Source: Yoonia sp. BS5-3 (lineage in GTDB: Bacteria > Pseudomonadota > Alphaproteobacteria > Rhodobacterales > Rhodobacteraceae). From it: a stretch of 64,000 nt of DNA. The notes beneath the pieces were generated by a model. The model saw nothing but the letters and a program-made list of their open reading frames with translations. It did not search any database and was not told the DNA's origin. The translations under genes and the position numbers were made by a program. Below are positions 35,765 through 44,220 of the stretch, one piece after another. The stretch spans positions 124,001 to 188,000 of the forward strand of contig NZ_CP150951.2 in NCBI RefSeq assembly GCF_038069655.2, given 5' to 3'. Each line of letters opens with the position of its first letter. The stretch's first letter is position 1.

Positions 35765-36862
35765 TTAAAAATCGTTGATGATTTGCCAGGCTTTTGCATC
35801 ATTGGATGCATGGGCTGCGGCGATGATTTGGTTGACTTCCATCCCGTCGCGGAATGTGGGCCAGATGTTTTTGCCAGCCTCAATCGCATGCAGGAAATCC
35901 CGCGCTTCGATGATGATCTGGTCTTGATAACCGGTGCCGTGGCCCGGCCCCTGGCAGAAAGGTTCATAGTTTGGATGGGCCGGGCCTGTCAGGATTTTCG
36001 TGAAGCCGCGCTGCGCCTCTGGCCCGGACATCTTGTAAAGGTGGAGCGCGTTTTGATCTTCCTGATCAAAGCGGATCGCGCCTTTTGTGCCTGTGATTTC
36101 GTAGGCATAGCCCATCTTGCGCCCTGTCGCGACACGGCTGGCGTAGATCGAGCCAAGCACACCGCTTTCAAACCGGCAGAGGATATGGGCGTGATCGTCA
36201 TTGGTCACCTTGCCGCCCGGGCGTTCAGGGTAAACCGTCTCAATCTCGGCCAGCAGGCTTTTGATGGGGCCCATCAGCCGCAAAGCGCAATTGATCGGAT
36301 GCGGTGACAAATCGCCCATCATGCCGTTGGCTTTGCCTGTCGTGCGCCACGTGGCGGGGGCGTTCGGATCGGCCAGAAAATCCTCGGTATGTTCGCCGCG
36401 AAAGCCGGTGATTTCGCCGATCTCACCCGACTGGATCAGATCATAGGCATATTGGCTGGCGGGTGTGCGGATATAATTGAAACCGGTCATGTTGATATGA
36501 CCGGCGGCGGCGGCAACCATGGCGCGGCTGTCGGCCACGTCCTGCCCCAGCGGCTTTTCGCAGAAGACGGATTTATTCAGCGCAAAGGCGGCCTCGGCGA
36601 TGGGCCGATGCATGTTTTGCGGGGTCGCGATGATGATCGCTTCGACCTTTGGGTCATTCACCAGCGCCTGCCAATCATCGGTGCCGCGCGCGAAACCATA
36701 GGCCGTGCGGTATTTCTCGGCTGACGCCGCAGTGGACGCGCAGACCATTTCCAGCCGGGGCCGCAGGGCAGTGTTAAACACAGCACCAACGGCGGACATG
36801 GCCACAGCATGAGCCTTGCCCATATAGCCACCACCGAGGATTCCGATCCCGATCTGTGTCAT
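35765..36862 (-). CDS. Gfo/Idh/MocA-family dehydrogenase (scyllo-/myo-inositol type)
   Basis: 365 residues. Rossmann motif GIGILGGGYMGKAHAVAM, then NMHRPIAEAAFALNKSVFCEKPLGQ and the catalytic-domain GDLSPHPINCALRLMGP. First gene of a three-gene leftward transcript (dehydrogenase, IolE-like, dehydrogenase), divergent from iolD with the palindromic operator between them. GGGGAGGAGCATCA precedes the ATG at 36862. It is probably an inositol or keto-inositol dehydrogenase; the exact isomer cannot be told. Confidence 0.9.
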   Translation of the reverse strand: MTQIGIGILGGGYMGKAHAVAMSAVGAVFNTALRPRLEMVCASTAASAEKYRTAYGFARGTDDWQALVNDPKVEAIIIATPQNMHRPIAEAAFALNKSVFCEKPLGQDVADSRAMVAAAAGHINMTGFNYIRTPASQYAYDLIQSGEIGEITGFRGEHTEDFLADPNAPATWRTTGKANGMMGDLSPHPINCALRLMGPIKSLLAEIETVYPERPGGKVTNDDHAHILCRFESGVLGSIYASRVATGRKMGYAYEITGTKGAIRFDQEDQNALHLYKMSGPEAQRGFTKILTGPAHPNYEPFCQGPGHGTGYQDQIIIEARDFLHAIEAGKNIWPTFRDGMEVNQIIAAAHASNDAKAWQIINDF

Positions 36863-36886
36863 TGATGCTCCTCCCCGGAAAATACG

Positions 36887-36904
36887 TTTGCAACCGGTTG
36901 CAAA
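36887..36904. promoter_or_regulatory. LacI-type operator, copy 2 (iolD / dehydrogenase promoter region)
   Basis: The 16-base core TTGCAACCGGTTGCAA, with T/A flanks, is identical to the site at 32521-32536. It lies between the divergent dehydrogenase operon (start 36862) and iolD (start 36978), so one repressor dimer site can control both catabolic transcripts. Confidence 0.88.
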
Positions 36905-36977
36905 ATTTGTATCCTTGGATTCGAAGTCACGCAAGCCGCAAAAATCGCGGTCGTGCGTTTTAGGGGGGAGCCGATCA

Positions 36978-38843
36978 ATGACAGACGCCACCATTCGCCT
37001 GACCACGGCGCAGGCGATCATCCGTTATTTGGACAATCAGTATATTGTCATTGATGGCGCTGAAATGCGCCTATGCGGTGGCGGCTTTGGCATCTTTGGT
37101 CATGGCAATGTCACCTGCCTGGGTGAGGCCCTATACACGCATCGCGACACCTTGCCCCTATATAGGGGCCAGAATGAACAGGGCATGGGTTTTGCCGCAG
37201 CCGCCTATGCCAAGCAGTGGCTGCGCCAGCGCTTTATGTTTTGCACGGCCAGCGCAGGGCCGGGTACGGCGAACCTGTTGACCAGCGCTGCCTTGGCCCA
37301 TGCGAACCGTTTGCCTGTCTTGATGCTGTGCGGCGATACCTTTCAGACCCGCCTGCCCGATCCGGTCTTGCAACAGCTGGAGCATTTCGGAAACCCGACA
37401 TTTGGCGTGAATGATGCCTTCAAAGCCGTCAGCCGCTATTGGGATCGCATCACCCATCCTGCGCAGATCATGCAATCCTTGCCTGCCGCTTTGTCCACCA
37501 TGCTGGACCCCGCAGATTGTGGCCCTGCGTTCATTGGCCTACCACAGGATGTGCAGGGCTGGACCTATGATTATCCGCAGGCGTTTTTTGAAAAGCGCGT
37601 GCATCGTATCCGACGTCAGTCCCCCGACATGGCAGAGGTGATCGATGCCGTGATGCTATTGGAGAATGCCAAACGCCCGATGATTATTGCCGGTGGTGGC
37701 GTCCAATATTCAGGTGCCGTCGCTGAACTGACAGCGTTTGCTGAACAGGCCGGCATCCCGATTGTCGAAACCATCGCGGGCCGCGCCAATATGTTGGCCA
37801 CCCATCCGTTGAACATTGGCCCGATCGGCGTCACTGGGTCGGACAGTGCCAATACGATTGCCGAACAGGCGGATGTCATCCTTGCGGTCGGCACCCGTTT
37901 ACAAGATTTCACCACGGGGTCTTGGACCGCCTTTGCCAAGGATGCCAAGATCATTGGTTTGAATGTCGGGCGCCATGACGCGTCCAAACACATGTCGACC
38001 ACTGTTGTCGGCGATGCCTTGCTGGGCCTTGAAATGCTCACCCCCGGATTGGCGCAATACAAAGCCCCTGCCGATTGGACCGCCTTCGCGCAGGCGGAAC
38101 GGGCAAAGTGGGATGCTTATGTTGCTGGCAACGTGGCCCATGGCAATCGTCCGAATTCCTATGCGCAGGCCATCGGCGTTGTGAATGATCTTTGCCATCC
38201 CCGTGACCGCGTTGTTGCTGCCGCCGGGGGCTTGCCCGCCGAGGTCACCGCCAACTGGCGCACCCTGGGTATCGGCACGGTGGATGTGGAATTCGGTTTT
38301 TCCTGCATGGGCTATGAGATTGCGGGCGGCTGGGGTGCCCGCATTGCCCAGGCCGAGCGTGAGCCGGATAGCGATACCATCGTCTTTACCGGCGATGGCT
38401 CTTATTTGCTGATGAACTCGGATGTGTATTCGTCGGTTTTGACAGACAAAAAGCTAATCATTCTTGTGCTGGATAATGGCGGCTTTGCTGTCATCAACAA
38501 GCTGCAGAACAACACCGGGAACGAAAGCTTCAACAACCTGATCGCAGATACGCCGACGGCGACAGCCCCCTTTGCAGTCGATTTTGAAGCTCATGCCACG
38601 GCTATGGGAGCCACGGCGGAAACGGTCGCGAACCCAGTGGAACTGGGCGCGGCGTTCAAACGCGCCAAGGCCAGCGACAAGACTTATGTGATTTGCATGC
38701 AGGTTGACCCCTATGAGGGCTGGACCACTGAAGGCCATGCTTGGTGGGAGGTCGGCACGCCCCATATATCCGGCAGCGCCCGCGTCACCCAGGCCCATGA
38801 AGATTGGGAAGCCAGCCGCCCCAAGCAGCGTAAAGGCATCTGA
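36978..38843 (+). CDS. iolD: 3D-(3,5/4)-trihydroxycyclohexane-1,2-dione hydrolase
   Basis: 621 residues, ThDP-dependent. It opens the cyclic dione to 5-deoxy-glucuronate. N-terminal ThDP Pyr domain with YRGQNEQGMGFAAAAYAKQ (catalytic Glu of the family), LLTSAALAHANRLPVLMLCGD, and a C-terminal PP domain with VFTGDGSYLLMNSDVYSS and LDNGGFAVINKLQNN (GDG...N). The ATG at 36978 has GGGGGGAG before it and begins the conserved start. A 1-nt overlap (TGATG) couples it to iolC. Confidence 0.95.
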   Translation: MTDATIRLTTAQAIIRYLDNQYIVIDGAEMRLCGGGFGIFGHGNVTCLGEALYTHRDTLPLYRGQNEQGMGFAAAAYAKQWLRQRFMFCTASAGPGTANLLTSAALAHANRLPVLMLCGDTFQTRLPDPVLQQLEHFGNPTFGVNDAFKAVSRYWDRITHPAQIMQSLPAALSTMLDPADCGPAFIGLPQDVQGWTYDYPQAFFEKRVHRIRRQSPDMAEVIDAVMLLENAKRPMIIAGGGVQYSGAVAELTAFAEQAGIPIVETIAGRANMLATHPLNIGPIGVTGSDSANTIAEQADVILAVGTRLQDFTTGSWTAFAKDAKIIGLNVGRHDASKHMSTTVVGDALLGLEMLTPGLAQYKAPADWTAFAQAERAKWDAYVAGNVAHGNRPNSYAQAIGVVNDLCHPRDRVVAAAGGLPAEVTANWRTLGIGTVDVEFGFSCMGYEIAGGWGARIAQAEREPDSDTIVFTGDGSYLLMNSDVYSSVLTDKKLIILVLDNGGFAVINKLQNNTGNESFNNLIADTPTATAPFAVDFEAHATAMGATAETVANPVELGAAFKRAKASDKTYVICMQVDPYEGWTTEGHAWWEVGTPHISGSARVTQAHEDWEASRPKQRKGI

Positions 38844-39823
38844 TGAAGACTTTGCGCGGCATCCAAAAGAACAACTTTCTGGTCATGGGGCGGGTCGGCA
38901 TGGATCTGTTTCCAGACCCACCTGGCATGGATATCGAACATGCCACGACGCTTAACGTGGATATGGGCGGCTCTTCGGCCAATATCGCTGCCGGTATCGT
39001 TAAGCTGGGCGGAAAGGCTGCATTGCTAACATGCGTATCAGATGATGCGGTTGGACGGGCCTGCACCCGGATGCTGAAGAAATACGGGATCGACGATTGC
39101 TATATTCGCACAGTCGGCGGAGAGGCCCGCAATTCACTGGCCCTTTATGAAAGCCGGGTCGTGGACCATCAATCAGTCATTTACCGCAATGGCGCGGCCG
39201 ATTTCGAGATGGGTATCGCTGATGTCGAGGCTGTGGATTACAGCCAATTTGGCGCGCTGATCACGGCCGGAACCGTCTTTGCCGCTGAGCCATCACGAAG
39301 CGCCGCCTTTCATGCCTTTACGTTGGCCCGTGCGGCGGGTCTGCCGATCATCTTTGATGTAGATTATCGGCCCTACTCCTGGCCTTCGCCGGAAATTGCG
39401 GCCGATGTGCTGTCCCGCGCGGGCGCGATGTCAGACCTGATTGTCGGAAATGATGAAGAATTCGGCTTTATGGCGGGCGGCGTCGAAAAAGGGCTGGCGC
39501 AGGCCAAAATACTGGCAGAGACCACCGCCGATCTGGTGATTTACAAAATGGGCGAAAAAGGCGCGATCACCTTTGATGGCGCAAGTGCCCAGCGGACGGG
39601 GATCTACCCTGTCAAAGCGCTGAAACCCACCGGCGCGGGGGATAGTTTCATGGCCGGGCTTTTGACCGGCATTGCCGATGGATTGACCCTAGCCCAGGCC
39701 ATTTTGCGCGGCTCTGCCTGCGCGGCGATTGTGGTGGGCAAGCCTGGCTGCGCCCCGGCGATGCCCTATCCCGCTGACCTTGAAGAATTTCTGGCCAATC
39801 ATCCTGGCCCGACTGATCCTTGA
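38843..39823 (+). CDS. iolC: 5-dehydro-2-deoxygluconokinase
   Basis: 326 residues, PfkB fold. It phosphorylates 5-dehydro-2-deoxy-gluconate (DKG). GRVGMDLFPDPPG and VDMGGSSANIAAGIVKLGG at the N-terminus are the sugar-kinase pattern, and KPTGAGDSFMAGLLTG near the C-terminus is the catalytic GAGD anion hole. Coupled to iolD by 1-nt overlap. Its last codons lie in a 16-base tandem duplication that also contains the stop (see 39808-39839). Confidence 0.94.
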   Translation: MKTLRGIQKNNFLVMGRVGMDLFPDPPGMDIEHATTLNVDMGGSSANIAAGIVKLGGKAALLTCVSDDAVGRACTRMLKKYGIDDCYIRTVGGEARNSLALYESRVVDHQSVIYRNGAADFEMGIADVEAVDYSQFGALITAGTVFAAEPSRSAAFHAFTLARAAGLPIIFDVDYRPYSWPSPEIAADVLSRAGAMSDLIVGNDEEFGFMAGGVEKGLAQAKILAETTADLVIYKMGEKGAITFDGASAQRTGIYPVKALKPTGAGDSFMAGLLTGIADGLTLAQAILRGSACAAIVVGKPGCAPAMPYPADLEEFLANHPGPTDP

Positions 39824-39839
39824 CCCGACTGATCCTTGA
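39808..39839. repeat. perfect 2 x 16-bp tandem duplication at the end of iolC
   Basis: The unit CCCGACTGATCCTTGA occurs twice in direct succession (39808-39823 and 39824-39839). The first copy encodes the last residues and stop of iolC, the second is untranslated and leads into the AAAGGA ribosome site of iolB. It looks like a recent slippage duplication and marginally lengthens the iolC-iolB spacer. Confidence 0.92.
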
Positions 39840-39852
39840 AAGGACCAATCCG

Positions 39853-40689
39853 ATGCATATTGCCCCTCATGACAATCAGAACAAACCGATCGTGGATGCA
39901 GATGACCCAACAGTGCCGCTGAACTATTTTAACATTGTTAAACTGACCAAAGGGCAAAGCTTTGACTATCAAGTCCCTGGTTATGAAACCTGCATTGTCC
40001 CGGCCACAGGGACGGTCGATGTGCACGTAGAAGGCATGGATTTCCCCAAACTGGGCAACCGCGTCGCGGATGTCTGGGATGGAGAGCCCGAGGGGGTTTA
40101 CATCCCGGTTGGGGCCAAGGTGACGATCAACTGCCTTTCAGATGAGACCGAGACGTTTATCGCCGGTGCGCGGTATGACAAGGTGCTTGACCCCTTTGAT
40201 GTGCGGGTACCCGACAAGGTGCAATATGGATCGGATGACACCAAGACCCACCGGAAGATCAAACATATCCTGGGCCAGAAAGAGCATGACAAGGTCGGCC
40301 GATTACTGGTCTCGGAACTTTTTACGGTGGGTCAAGGCGGTTGGTCCGGCTTTCCGGCCCACAAGCATGACACGGACAATCTGCCCCATGAGACCCGCCA
40401 CGATGAAACCTATAATTTCAGGTTCAGGCCAAAACACGGGTCGGGCGTACAAATCTTGCAGCGCGAAGAGGGCAAGCCGGGGGATGCGTATCAATTGATG
40501 GATGGCTCAACCATCATGATCGACAAAGGGTATCATCCTTGTGCGGTGATGCCGGGGTACGAGATGTATTATTTTACCATTCTGGGCGGCCTAAGCCAGC
40601 GTAGCCTAGTGCAATTCTTTCAACCGACCCATGCTTATCAGGTCGAGACCATTCCGGGCATCAAAGACATGGTCGCCAAGTTCAAATGA
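39853..40689 (+). CDS. iolB: 5-deoxy-glucuronate isomerase
   Basis: 278 residues, KduI/IolB cupin family. It converts 5-deoxy-glucuronate to DKG, the IolC substrate. The metal-binding cupin block HKHDTDNLPHETRHDETYNF in the second domain (His, His, Glu ligands) and YHPCAVMPGYEMYYF are diagnostic. ATG at 39853 with GAAAGGA before it; the frame is open to 39820 but that part overlaps the iolC repeat. Confidence 0.94.
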   Translation: MHIAPHDNQNKPIVDADDPTVPLNYFNIVKLTKGQSFDYQVPGYETCIVPATGTVDVHVEGMDFPKLGNRVADVWDGEPEGVYIPVGAKVTINCLSDETETFIAGARYDKVLDPFDVRVPDKVQYGSDDTKTHRKIKHILGQKEHDKVGRLLVSELFTVGQGGWSGFPAHKHDTDNLPHETRHDETYNFRFRPKHGSGVQILQREEGKPGDAYQLMDGSTIMIDKGYHPCAVMPGYEMYYFTILGGLSQRSLVQFFQPTHAYQVETIPGIKDMVAKFK

Positions 40690-40701
40690 AGCGCGGGGTC
40701 A

Positions 40702-40725
40702 GATCAAATTTCTAGAAATTTGATC
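40702..40725. repeat. 24-bp perfect palindrome in the iolB-iolJ spacer
   Basis: GATCAAATTTCTAG reads into its complement AAATTTGATC, giving a 24-base perfect palindrome, AT-rich in a GC-rich neighbourhood. It has no T-run, so it is not a classical terminator. It could be an mRNA processing or stabilising hairpin within the iol transcript, or a dispersed palindromic element. Confidence 0.7.
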
Positions 40726-40753
40726 GCCGCACCCTTGGGAAATTGGGGACATT

Positions 40754-41581
40754 ATGCCACTTGTCACGCTCGCCGATATTTTACAGCCCGCATTGCGGAA
40801 CGGCTATGCCGTGGCTGGTTTAGTCACGCTGGGTTGGGAGGACATGCGCGCCTATGTCGCCGCCGCAGAGGCTGAAAACTGCCCTGTAATCCTACAAGCA
40901 GGACCATCCTGCCGCGCCCATACCCCCCTGCCTATCTTGGGCAAGATGTTTTCCCATTTGGCCGAAAACGCCAGCGTGCCTGTCGTTGCCCATCTCGACC
41001 ATGGTTACACAACGGACGAATGCCGCGAAGCGCTTGAAAGCGGCTTTACCTCATTGATGTTTGACGGCTCACGCAAACCGCTGGCCGAGAATATTGCCGA
41101 AACCGCCGCGATCGCCGAAATGGCCCATGCCGCAGGTGTGTCCTGCGAGGGCGAGATCGGATTTGTCGGTTACGCAGATGGCGAAAACTCTGCCGGGACA
41201 GACCCTGATGAGGCCGCGAAATTTGCCCGCGAAACAGGTGTCGACGCGATGGCGATCTCGGTTGGCAATGTCCATTTGCAACAGGATCAACAGGGCGGGC
41301 TGGACCTGCCGCGCATTCGCGCAATTGAGGCCGTCACGGATGTGCCTTTGGTTATTCATGGCGGCTCGGGCGTGCCGATCGATCAGCGCCGCGCCCTTGC
41401 CGCGGGATCGAAGATTTGCAAATTCAACATCGGCACCGAACTGCGCATGGCCTTTGGTGCGGCCCTGCGTGATGCGGTCGACCAAGATCCAAACCGATTT
41501 GACCGGGTCCAAATTCTGAAAGACACCCATGCCCCGGTTGTTGCCGCCGCACGCCAGGTCCTACGCGCCTTCAAAGGATAA
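40754..41581 (+). CDS. class II fructose-bisphosphate-aldolase-like protein (IolJ role)
   Basis: 275 residues. Class II aldolase fold with AHLDHGYTTDECREALESGF (zinc His), CEGEIGFVGYADGE, ISVGNVH and VIHGGSGVPIDQRRALAAGSKICKFNIGTEL, the GGSG phosphate-binding loop. In the inositol route it would split DKG-phosphate into dihydroxyacetone phosphate and malonate semialdehyde (IolJ). The true fructose-bisphosphate aldolase is expected elsewhere, and position in the operon favours IolJ. Confidence 0.9.
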   Translation: MPLVTLADILQPALRNGYAVAGLVTLGWEDMRAYVAAAEAENCPVILQAGPSCRAHTPLPILGKMFSHLAENASVPVVAHLDHGYTTDECREALESGFTSLMFDGSRKPLAENIAETAAIAEMAHAAGVSCEGEIGFVGYADGENSAGTDPDEAAKFARETGVDAMAISVGNVHLQQDQQGGLDLPRIRAIEAVTDVPLVIHGGSGVPIDQRRALAAGSKICKFNIGTELRMAFGAALRDAVDQDPNRFDRVQILKDTHAPVVAAARQVLRAFKG

Positions 41582-41585
41582 GCAG

Positions 41586-42572
41586 ATGATCAATATTGGT
41601 ATTTTGGGTTGCGGCCGGATCGGGCAGGTGCATGCCCGGGCCATTGCGGGGCTGCCAAATGCCCGGTTGGTCGCGGTCGCAGATGCGTTTCCTGACGCCG
41701 CAATCGCCCTTTCCGAGGCAACGGGCGCCGACATACGCAACAGCGCTGCGATCATTGCCGCCCCCGATATCGATGCCATCATCATCGGCACACCGACCGA
41801 TACCCATTACGATCTGATCCATCGTGCCGCTGCCGCCGGTAAGGCCATTTTCTGCGAAAAGCCGGTTGATCTATCCGCTGACCGCATCCGCGATTGCATA
41901 CGCGCCATTGACGCATCCGGCGTGCCGTTTTTCACTGCCTTTAACCGCCGTTTTGATCCCAACTTCGCCCAGATCAAAGCCCGTATCACCGCCGGAGAGA
42001 TCGGCGATGTTGAGATCATCACGATCCTGTCGCGTGATCCCGCCCCGCCGCCAATCAGCTATATTGCGGGTTCGGGCGGTATTTTTCGCGACATGATGAT
42101 CCATGATTTTGACATGGCCCGCTTTCTGCTTGCTGAAGAACCTGTGCAGGTCTTTGCCGTGGGCTCTGCCCTTGTTGATCCAGCCATTGCCGCCGCGGGC
42201 GATGTTGATACGGCCGCTGTCACCCTGACCACGGCCAGCGGCAAGATTTGCCAGATTTCAAATTCCCGCCGTGCTGCGTACGGGTATGATCAGCGTCTTG
42301 AGGTTCATGGCTCAAAGGGCATGCTACGGGCCGAAAATAGGTTGGAAAACGCGGTTGAGGTCGCCACTGAAGCTGGTTTTCAGCGCGCGCCCGCCATGCA
42401 TTTCTTTCTCGAGCGTTACGCCGAAGCCTATGCCGCTGAGATGGTTCACTTTGTGGCGGCGTTAGAGGCAGGCACCGCGCCTGCCCCGGGCATCACCGAT
42501 GGGTTGCAAGCCCAGCTTTTGGCCGATGCGGCCGCAGAATCATTGGCTACCGGCGTGCCGGTCCTGCTCTGA
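41586..42572 (+). CDS. iolG: inositol 2-dehydrogenase
   Basis: 328 residues. Gfo/Idh/MocA fold with GILGCGRIGQVHARAIAGLP, GTPTDTHYDLIHRAAAAGKAIFCEKPVDL and the catalytic FRDMMIHDFDMARFLL (D-x3-H). Oxidises myo-inositol to 2-keto-myo-inositol with NAD, the first step of the pathway. The ATG at 41586 is the natural start (MINIGILGCGRIG), 4 nt after the aldolase stop. It is the last gene of the iolD-C-B-J-G transcript. Confidence 0.93.
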   Translation: MINIGILGCGRIGQVHARAIAGLPNARLVAVADAFPDAAIALSEATGADIRNSAAIIAAPDIDAIIIGTPTDTHYDLIHRAAAAGKAIFCEKPVDLSADRIRDCIRAIDASGVPFFTAFNRRFDPNFAQIKARITAGEIGDVEIITILSRDPAPPPISYIAGSGGIFRDMMIHDFDMARFLLAEEPVQVFAVGSALVDPAIAAAGDVDTAAVTLTTASGKICQISNSRRAAYGYDQRLEVHGSKGMLRAENRLENAVEVATEAGFQRAPAMHFFLERYAEAYAAEMVHFVAALEAGTAPAPGITDGLQAQLLADAAAESLATGVPVLL

Positions 42573-42647
42573 CGGCTGGCGGCGCTTGTAATCCCGGCCG
42601 ATCCTGTCAGGGTTGTATCCAATCCGACCGCCGTTCAGGAGATCCCC

Positions 42648-43046
42648 TTGCCCGATATCACGCTTCCGATCACCAGCCTGGCCGCTCTGGTGCTGGGCTG
42701 TACCCATCTTTTGCTAACCATTCGCGTTATTCGCATTCGCCGCCGCGATGGTGTCGTTTTGGGCGAAAATGAGGACCGGGTGCTGACCAAGGCGATCCGC
42801 GGGCAGGCCAATGCGTCCGAGCAGATGCCGCTGGGGCTGATCATGCTAGCCTTGTGTGAGCTGCAGGGCGGGCCTGCTGCGCTGCTATGGCTGTTGGCGC
42901 TGGCTTTAATGGCGGGCCGGGGCATACATGCCGTTTATTTTGGGATACATGGCACGCATTGGCGTTTGCGCGTTTTGGGGATGTTACTGACCCTGATTGC
43001 GCAGACCGGTCTGCTTGCCAGTCTGGCCTTTGTGCTGATCACATGA
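42648..43046 (+). CDS. MAPEG-family membrane protein
   Basis: 132 residues, four membrane helices, TTG start after CAGGAG. LRTVIR-like LLTIRVIRIRRRDGVVLGENEDRVLTKAIRGQANASEQMP is the MAPEG signature region (RxxxN near the end of helix 2). Bacterial MAPEG proteins are glutathione-transferase-like; substrate unknown. It is 75 nt after iolG and may be an independent unit. The terminator at 43055-43079 separates it from rpmG, which converges. Confidence 0.88.
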   Translation: MPDITLPITSLAALVLGCTHLLLTIRVIRIRRRDGVVLGENEDRVLTKAIRGQANASEQMPLGLIMLALCELQGGPAALLWLLALALMAGRGIHAVYFGIHGTHWRLRVLGMLLTLIAQTGLLASLAFVLIT

Positions 43047-43054
43047 CACACGAA

Positions 43055-43079
43055 AAGGCCGCGCGAATTGCACGGCCTT
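43055..43079 (-). terminator. hairpin between MAPEG gene and rpmG
   Basis: Stem AAGGCCG / CGGCCTT around GCGCGAATTGCA; read on the minus strand it is followed by TT after rpmG. It probably serves as a terminator for both convergent genes. Confidence 0.7.
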
Positions 43080-43103
43080 GCCTGCGTTAAGGAGGCGGAT
43101 CAA

Positions 43104-43271
43104 TTACTTGATCTTACCTTCTTTATATTCAACATGCTTGCGCACAACGGGGTCGTATTTTTTGATGACCATTTTCTCGGTCATGGTACGTGCATTCTTT
43201 TTCGTCACGTAGAAATGCCCGGTCCCCGCGGTGGAGTTCAGGCGGATCTTGATGGTGGTTGGCTTCGCCAT
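43104..43271 (-). CDS. rpmG: 50S ribosomal protein L33
   Basis: 55 residues: [30 protein letters not shown], then [22 protein letters not shown]. This is a classic alphaproteobacterial L33 (the Cys-free form without the CxxC zinc ribbon). Structural protein of the large ribosomal subunit. The start codon at 43269-43271 is preceded on the minus strand by GGAGA (43277-43282). Confidence 0.95.
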   Translation of the reverse strand: MAKPTTIKIRLNSTAGTGHFYVTKKNARTMTEKMVIKKYDPVVRKHVEYKEGKIK

Positions 43272-43393
43272 GTCTCATCTCTCCTGCTGCGGGCCTAGGG
43301 TCAGGCGCATCGCATAAAAACCATTGAAGCTGCCTTTTACGCCTGCGTGGGCGCGAGTCAACCACAAAGGACGTCAAAGCAGGCCCAAGCTGG

Positions 43394-43744
43394 TTATTCC
43401 TGCGCGATATCCCGCGAAACCACCAGCACCGAGGTCGGCACCCCATCAACGCCCGGCACTGCCGAGAGCGTTACGGCCCATGTTTTGGGATCACTGCGCC
43501 CCATAGCACCCTGCAGCCGAAATTCCTGCACGTCCCCGGCAAGCGCTGCATCAAAGCGTTGCCGGATCAAATCACGCTGGTCTGCGGCCCAGAAATCCCA
43601 CCAGGCCTTGCCCACCACATCTGAGAGACTGTCGAGAGCCATAGTCCGCAAACCCTGCTCGCCCATGAAACTGATCCGCCCCGCCCGATTGAGCAATTTC
43701 ACGCAGTCAGGGCTGTCACGAAGCGCCGAGAGAGGTTTTGCCAT
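43394..43744 (-). CDS. single PAS-domain protein
   Basis: 116 residues; essentially one PAS module. LRDSPDCVKLLNRAGRISFMGEQGL..., then GKAWWDFWAADQRDLIRQRFDAALAGDVQEFRLQ and the C-terminal SRDIAQE typical of PAS. No output domain is attached, so it may be a stand-alone sensor working with another kinase or cyclase, or a truncated gene. AAGGTGAAAG before the ATG at 43744 decides the start over one 17 codons upstream. Confidence 0.85.
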   Translation of the reverse strand: MAKPLSALRDSPDCVKLLNRAGRISFMGEQGLRTMALDSLSDVVGKAWWDFWAADQRDLIRQRFDAALAGDVQEFRLQGAMGRSDPKTWAVTLSAVPGVDGVPTSVLVVSRDIAQE

Positions 43745-44220
43745 CGTTTCTTTCACCTTGCGCTGTTCAATCTTTGGGTGGATAGGCCCCAACAATTAAA
43801 CCTCAGGTGGTGCGTGGCTGCAATATACAAGCGTGAATTTCTTACCTGTTTTTGCATTAATACTATCAACGGTGTTTGCCTGAGCTTTGTCTGCCCTGAG
43901 CCGCCGGTTCTAATTTGGTTAAAACTGCTCGTAGCCCGAGGCAGGCCTTGTTCTTCTCACTAAACGGCCGATCGCGACATCAATTCGCATTGTGATAAAG
44001 CATCGAAGCATTCCTACCGTTTCTATGGTGCCCAGTAGATCAGCGTTTGAGTGCCTGTTCGCATTACTCCGCCAATAACTGTCGATCCAGTATTGCTGGT
44101 TGTTCGTAATCTCGGTTTGAACTAGCTTTTTCTTGCTGAAGTGAACAGCATAGTGAGAGTGCCAAAAATGGGCGCTGAATCCTCGTTGCTATTGGCAACA
44201 AGGCAAACATGGAGAGACAA
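43745..44220. other. intergenic region before the repeat gene, with a 5' hairpin
   Basis: 476 bases without a gene I can support; short open frames here are not convincing. It is lower in GC than the flanks. Near its end, 44181-44203 forms the hairpin CCTcGTTGC-TATTG-GCAACaAGG (one mismatch), ending eight bases before the GGAGAG ribosome site of the repeat gene, so it would sit in that mRNA's leader and could influence expression. Confidence 0.6.
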
